In this document: positions 59,977 through 64,000 of the stretch, piece after piece
Numbering within the stretch: position 1 is the first letter of the stretch
Layout: the number at the start of each line of letters is the position of its first letter
Assembly: GCA_934670115.1 (NCBI GenBank)
Contig: CAKUOV010000006.1
Span: 13,030 to 77,029, forward strand
DNA from: an uncultured Eggerthellaceae bacterium
GTDB lineage: Bacteria; Actinomycetota; Coriobacteriia; Coriobacteriales; Eggerthellaceae
Direction: 5' to 3'
Length of the DNA: 64,000 nucleotides
Position numbers and translations under genes: made by a program
Notes under the pieces: generated by a model
Told to the model about the DNA's origin: nothing
Seen by the model: the letters and a program-made list of their open reading frames with translations, nothing else
Database searches by the model: none

Positions 59977-62298
59977 CTACTGCGATGGGTCCCAAACAAC
60001 GCCGGTAAGCTCCCAGTTCGAGATGCTTCCCGCATCGCCGGTAATGGCGTATTCCGCAATTCCTGTCTCACGGCGCGTTTCGGTTGTGGTGGTGTAGTAA
60101 TAGCGCGTGCGTTCGTCCGTATCCGCGGCTGCGAAATCAAACACGGTGTTGTCGCCTTCGTAAGCGCTTGCGCCGGAAAGCCCAATGCTTGCGCGAATGG
60201 TTGCCAAGATATCGGCATGGCTCACGGGCGCTTTCGAAACCACGGCGCTCTGTGCGGCTGCTGATGCATCCTGCGACGGTTTCACCAGCAAAATAGGACA
60301 GCTTGCGCTGGTCAGCGGTTCGTTGGTAAGGCGCCAGGTGCCGTGGTCGGCCGTTATAATAATGGTGGCGTTGTCGTAGAGCCCCCTCTCTTTGAGCATG
60401 TCAAGATAGCTTGCCACAATGCGCAGCGACCCCTGTGCTTGCTTGGTCATGGTTGATTTGTCCACGCCAATGAATTCGCCCGTTTCGTCGTAGGAGTAGG
60501 GGTAATGTGCGCCCAGCAAGTGGATGAATCGGAAAGCGCCGCAGTACTCTTCATCGTCGTCCTCCACGGAAAGCGACACATTTTGCAGCTGCTCGTAGAA
60601 GCGTGTGTCGTCCATGATGTAGACGGTGTCTTCCGCGGCATTGGACGCATCGTAATGCACCATGGCCTTGTTGATTTGGTCCGTGTAATACCAGAACAGC
60701 GGTTTTACACCCCACGGCATCTCGCGGTAAAGCGCAATCTGCCACAGTGCACCCAGCGTGCCGCGCACGTCGATGGTGCTCGTTGAAACGCCGTGGATGT
60801 TGATGGTCTTGTCAATCACCTGGTCACGCTGCGCTTGTGTGCCTTCGATTTCGCCAATGCCCAGAGAATCGGAGTACAAGCCAATGGAGTAGCCCGCATC
60901 CGATAGATCATCCAGGAACGTGCCACGCGCGTAACGCTGCGAAACGTAGGTGCTAAACGACTCGCCCTGCTGGGGGAGCGACCCCGTGAGCAGAGCGGGA
61001 ATGGCATAATGGGTGGGAATCATGGATCCGGTGACGTTCGTGAAGCACGTGAAACCTGTGTAATCATCCAGCAAGTCGGGGTTTGCACGCAGCAGGCTTT
61101 TCATGGTGGAGGTATCGAAGGTGTCAAGCACGAACACAATGACGTTTTCCCTGCTTGAGACGGTGAAAAGCCCTTCTTCGGTAGCGATTGCCTCTGTTTG
61201 CGCAAGCACGTTTCCCGTAAGGCCTTCTCCGACAGACGCATCTTCTTGGGCGGGCGGATTGACAACCAGGCTGAGCACGCCCACGGTTTGCACGGCAAGA
61301 AGGCACACGGAGGCAAGTGCGATTACGCCTTGCGTGCGGCGCAGGTTTCGGCGGCTGAAAAGCAGGCAGACAACGATGATGGCGGTCCATGCTGCAGCGC
61401 ACACCGACATCATGGCGGCATGATCGGCCCACACAATGGTGTCGCCGTTTGCAAGGGGAACGCCGATGTTCAGGCAAAGGCACTGCACGTACGCGCACAG
61501 CCCCACCGATGCAACCAACGTGATGAGCAGGGAAAACAGCTTCCCCTTGAAAAAGGAGAGCGCCAGGCTCAGCGCCAGGATGAGCACCGCTCCCGCTAAA
61601 ACGGGAATCCACCAAATAGCATCAAGCCCGAACACGAGCGAACCTGCGCTGGCACCCACAATCTCCAAGGGCGACAGAATGAAAATCGTGCCGATGGTCA
61701 AAGCACTTGCTGCGAATGCGAACAGGACGCGCTTGCGCCAACGAGGCGCGTAAGGACGCGTGTCGAAGGGGAGCTTTTCGTAGAGTGCACGCAGCTTGTC
61801 CCGCAGTTTGCGGGGTTTGTCCGCATCGGTGGGGAAGGCTTGCTGCGCATCGCTGCCCGCGTCTTCGGCGCTGCCTGCCGCAAACGTAGCGCCGCTTTCG
61901 TGGGCGCCTTTCTGCTCCGCGCGGGGCGTTGCGGGTGCTGCGGCTGCCGCTGAAGGTGCCGTGGACCATCCGGCGTTTGCAGCAGCGGCGATAATCGGGT
62001 TCCCGTGCTCATCCAAGCGATATACCGGTGGGTCCACGGTGCGCTTGCGCGTTTCATCGATATCGAGTGCTCGCATCAAGAATTTACGCGTTCGACGTGC
62101 GGCAACGCCCAAAACGGCCGAGAGTGCCACGGCAACGCCCGCCAACGCCTGTATGGTGTACGTCATGACCGAAGGATCAACGTAGGCAAACGCCACCGAT
62201 GGCAGCGCACACGTCCATATCAGGGCAAACGCTAGAGCGACTGCAACGTGATGAACTCCGATAACGGCGCGTGATGGAATGTTTGAAAAAAATATCAT
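59977..62298 (-). CDS. Membrane-bound sulfatase/LTA-synthase-superfamily protein
   Basis: A 773-residue protein. After one or two N-terminal helices, there is a cytoplasmic Ala-rich loop, then about five membrane helices between residues 190 and 350. The C-terminal alkaline-phosphatase-fold domain has IVFVLDTFDTSTMKSLL (metal Asp), NVTGSMIPTHYAIPALLTG (nucleophile-loop region) and IIITADHGTW. Relatives move phosphoglycerol or phosphoethanolamine onto surface polymers. It lies between an antiporter gene (nine bases upstream) and the YidC-TagF fusion, consistent with wall-polymer decoration. Confidence 0.85.
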   Translation of the reverse strand: MIFFSNIPSRAVIGVHHVAVALAFALIWTCALPSVAFAYVDPSVMTYTIQALAGVAVALSAVLGVAARRTRKFLMRALDIDETRKRTVDPPVYRLDEHGNPIIAAAANAGWSTAPSAAAAAPATPRAEQKGAHESGATFAAGSAEDAGSDAQQAFPTDADKPRKLRDKLRALYEKLPFDTRPYAPRWRKRVLFAFAASALTIGTIFILSPLEIVGASAGSLVFGLDAIWWIPVLAGAVLILALSLALSFFKGKLFSLLITLVASVGLCAYVQCLCLNIGVPLANGDTIVWADHAAMMSVCAAAWTAIIVVCLLFSRRNLRRTQGVIALASVCLLAVQTVGVLSLVVNPPAQEDASVGEGLTGNVLAQTEAIATEEGLFTVSSRENVIVFVLDTFDTSTMKSLLRANPDLLDDYTGFTCFTNVTGSMIPTHYAIPALLTGSLPQQGESFSTYVSQRYARGTFLDDLSDAGYSIGLYSDSLGIGEIEGTQAQRDQVIDKTINIHGVSTSTIDVRGTLGALWQIALYREMPWGVKPLFWYYTDQINKAMVHYDASNAAEDTVYIMDDTRFYEQLQNVSLSVEDDDEEYCGAFRFIHLLGAHYPYSYDETGEFIGVDKSTMTKQAQGSLRIVASYLDMLKERGLYDNATIIITADHGTWRLTNEPLTSASCPILLVKPSQDASAAAQSAVVSKAPVSHADILATIRASIGLSGASAYEGDNTVFDFAAADTDERTRYYYTTTTETRRETGIAEYAITGDAGSISNWELTGVVWDPSQ

Positions 62299-62307
62299 GG
62301 GCGACCG

Positions 62308-64000
62308 CTACACTTTATCCTCAAGGTCAATTTGCATGAGCGCAACATTCTCGCGCATGCGTTTTGCCGTGGTGCGGCTAATGCGCCCCGCCTCGTACAT
62401 CTCTCGAATGCCTTCAAGCTCAATGTTCAATCCGCGGCGGATGATGTCGTTTGTCACGTCATCCAAAGCCGTCATGGTGGTAATGCTGGGGCGTTGCGGC
62501 TCCATGGATGCGGCAAGTCGGCCCGTCTCGATAAGCAGTTCGCTTACGTATTCGGTGGGAATGTTGCCGCTGTTCTCTAGCAACTCGCGCAGCTTCTTGT
62601 TAGCGTAGCGGGTGCTCTTTGCAACAAGTTCGTGACGGGCTGCCGCTTCATCGGACACGCTGACCAGCGGCAGGCCGTTGATGATGCGATGCACCATTGA
62701 GCGAATGAAGAAACGCAGCTGGTTAAGGCGCACGGAAAGCTCGGTTGGCCCCATGAACATGTTTTCACTGTGCTTAATAAGCTTTTCACGACGGTTGAGC
62801 GTGTTCAGAACGGAGTAAGCGGCCGATTCGTCAACGTCTTTGTTTTCCAGCGCGTCTTTGACGTATTCGCGCTCCCAACTAATAATTTGAAGCCTGAGCT
62901 GGGTTTTTTCGGGGTCTTCTTCGTCGGATGAGTCTGTTTTGATTCGATTGATGCGTTCGTTGTAGGAACGAATTGCGGCATGCACGGCGCGACGCTCTTT
63001 CGGATCGTGATTGCGCGCCAACTCTTCAATAACGTTGCGCAAAACTTCGATTTTCGCGGCAGCTTCGTCTTCGCGGCGCTGTAAATCGCTTTCGCTGGGC
63101 TCTTTTTTACCCGCCAGCAAGGGAATGACGAAGTTCGCGATCAGCAGCGTGATAAGGATAACGCCGCAGGCAAGGAAGATGATCGGTTCGCGCTGGGGGA
63201 ACACGTCGCCTGCTGCGTTGAACCACGGTATTGAAAACACAATGGCCAGCGTAAGCGTGCCTTTTGCACCCGCAAGCGTCATGACGAGCGAGGTTTTCAG
63301 GGCTGCTTTCAGGGCCAAGGGCTTTTTCGCGCGGCGTGCGCTGTAAGCCTCGGAGCCGAAAAGCCACAGGAAGCGGATGACTTCGATTGCCAGCACGATA
63401 ACCAGAATAATGACAATCAAAAAGCCGTTGTCAAACGTGTAATCTTCCCAAGTTGAAATCATGGCCTTGGGAAGTTGCGTGCCCAACAGCACAAACACGA
63501 AACCGTTCAGCGCGAACGAGAACACGCTCCACACGCTTGAAGAAACGATGTTCGTGCGCGAAACGGAGGGCCTTATCTCGCGCTTACCCACGCCGCTGAC
63601 CAGGCCGGCAGCAACAACAGCAATAACGCCGCTTGCACCGAAGGCGTTTGCTGCCAGATAGATGATAAACGGCGTGAACAGGTCAAATAGCACGTGAAAC
63701 GTGGTGGAGTCAACGCCTGCCTCGCGCGCGGTCTTTGAAATATAGTTCGTCAGAAGGCCCATGAGCGCGCCAATGGCAATGCCGCCAAAGAAGCTTACGA
63801 TAAAGCTGCCTGTGGCACTCAGCAGGGAAAACTCGCCCGTGATACAAGCGGCAATAGCAAACTGGAATGCTACTAGGCCCGATGCATCGTTGATCAGGCT
63901 TTCCCCTTCAAGAATGCTTTGCTCGCGATCGCTGATGCTCAGGTCTTTGGCAAGCGATGTCACGGCAACAGCATCGGTGGGGGCAAGGGCAGCACCAAGC
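62308..64000 (-). CDS. Monovalent cation:proton antiporter, CPA1 family (5' end outside window)
   Basis: The frame is open to the window edge, so the N-terminus is missing. It begins LGAALAPTDAVAVTSLAKDL, containing the CPA1 motif with the ion-binding Asp region, then SLINDASGLVAFQFAIAA, the ND signature of NhaP-type antiporters. Further membrane helices follow to about 200 residues before the end, and a long charged cytoplasmic tail with coiled-coil character closes it. It exchanges Na+ or K+ for protons. It starts the minus-strand envelope operon. Confidence 0.88.
   Translation of the reverse strand, partial: LGAALAPTDAVAVTSLAKDLSISDREQSILEGESLINDASGLVAFQFAIAACITGEFSLLSATGSFIVSFFGGIAIGALMGLLTNYISKTAREAGVDSTTFHVLFDLFTPFIIYLAANAFGASGVIAVVAAGLVSGVGKREIRPSVSRTNIVSSSVWSVFSFALNGFVFVLLGTQLPKAMISTWEDYTFDNGFLIVIILVIVLAIEVIRFLWLFGSEAYSARRAKKPLALKAALKTSLVMTLAGAKGTLTLAIVFSIPWFNAAGDVFPQREPIIFLACGVILITLLIANFVIPLLAGKKEPSESDLQRREDEAAAKIEVLRNVIEELARNHDPKERRAVHAAIRSYNERINRIKTDSSDEEDPEKTQLRLQIISWEREYVKDALENKDVDESAAYSVLNTLNRREKLIKHSENMFMGPTELSVRLNQLRFFIRSMVHRIINGLPLVSVSDEAAARHELVAKSTRYANKKLRELLENSGNIPTEYVSELLIETGRLAASMEPQRPSITTMTALDDVTNDIIRRGLNIELEGIREMYEAGRISRTTAKRMRENVALMQIDLEDKV

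Overview
The window looks like chromosome of a strictly anaerobic, acetogen-like actinobacterium, most probably a coriobacterium of the Eggerthellaceae. This is an inference from gene content: a LuxR regulator with a polytopic membrane domain, many molybdopterin and tungstopterin oxidoreductases, CO dehydrogenase/acetyl-CoA synthase, a Rho factor with a very long disordered N-terminus, and moderately high GC. There is no rRNA, CRISPR array or complete insertion sequence. Three tRNA genes are present.

Region 1 (1-13.7 kb) looks like an aromatic-compound island. It starts with a partial MFS transporter and a membrane LuxR regulator. Next come two tandem large subunits and one small subunit of a pyrogallol-hydroxytransferase (AthLS)-like molybdoenzyme; the first large subunit carries an extra N-terminal beta-domain. 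A URO-D-family methyltransferase-like protein, a CobW-type GTPase and a His-rich metal-binding protein follow. A second URO-D protein and a 67-residue Pro/Ala-repeat protein lie on the opposite strand.

Region 2 (14-28 kb) is one-carbon metabolism: a PucR-type regulator, a formate/nitrite-type channel, a flavin oxidoreductase overlapping a Cys-type formate dehydrogenase, hisI, then CO dehydrogenase, its nickel-insertion ATPase CooC, and acetyl-CoA synthase AcsB. With region 1 this suggests a cell that takes methyl groups or reducing power from plant phenolics and runs the Wood-Ljungdahl pathway. The corrinoid iron-sulfur protein, its methyltransferase and the folate enzymes are not here.

Region 3 (28-43 kb) is mostly housekeeping: transaldolase, rho, a divergent methionyl-tRNA synthetase, an L,D-transpeptidase, a YbaK deacylase, murI, rdgB, tRNA-Pro and tRNA-Gly, DegV, an M3 lipoprotein peptidase, a TetR regulator and a Fic protein lacking the catalytic histidine.

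Region 4 (43.3-50.5 kb) is a tungsten aldehyde oxidoreductase operon. It encodes a ferredoxin subunit, an AOR catalytic subunit, a MoaD-like protein, NuoE/NuoF/NuoG-like diaphorase subunits, a MoeB/ThiF-like E1 enzyme and a small membrane protein with conserved histidines.

Region 5 (50.5-64 kb) holds a PH-domain protein, an XRE regulator, two tiny related proteins, a HicAB toxin-antitoxin pair, tRNA-Arg with a duplicated 3' end, argF, argS, and an envelope operon on the minus strand (cation/proton antiporter, membrane sulfatase, and a YidC-TagF fusion).

Several palindromic non-coding elements are shared between loci: two elements of about 226 bp with CATGTTGT ends, and a 33-bp hairpin present in two identical copies in opposite orientation.
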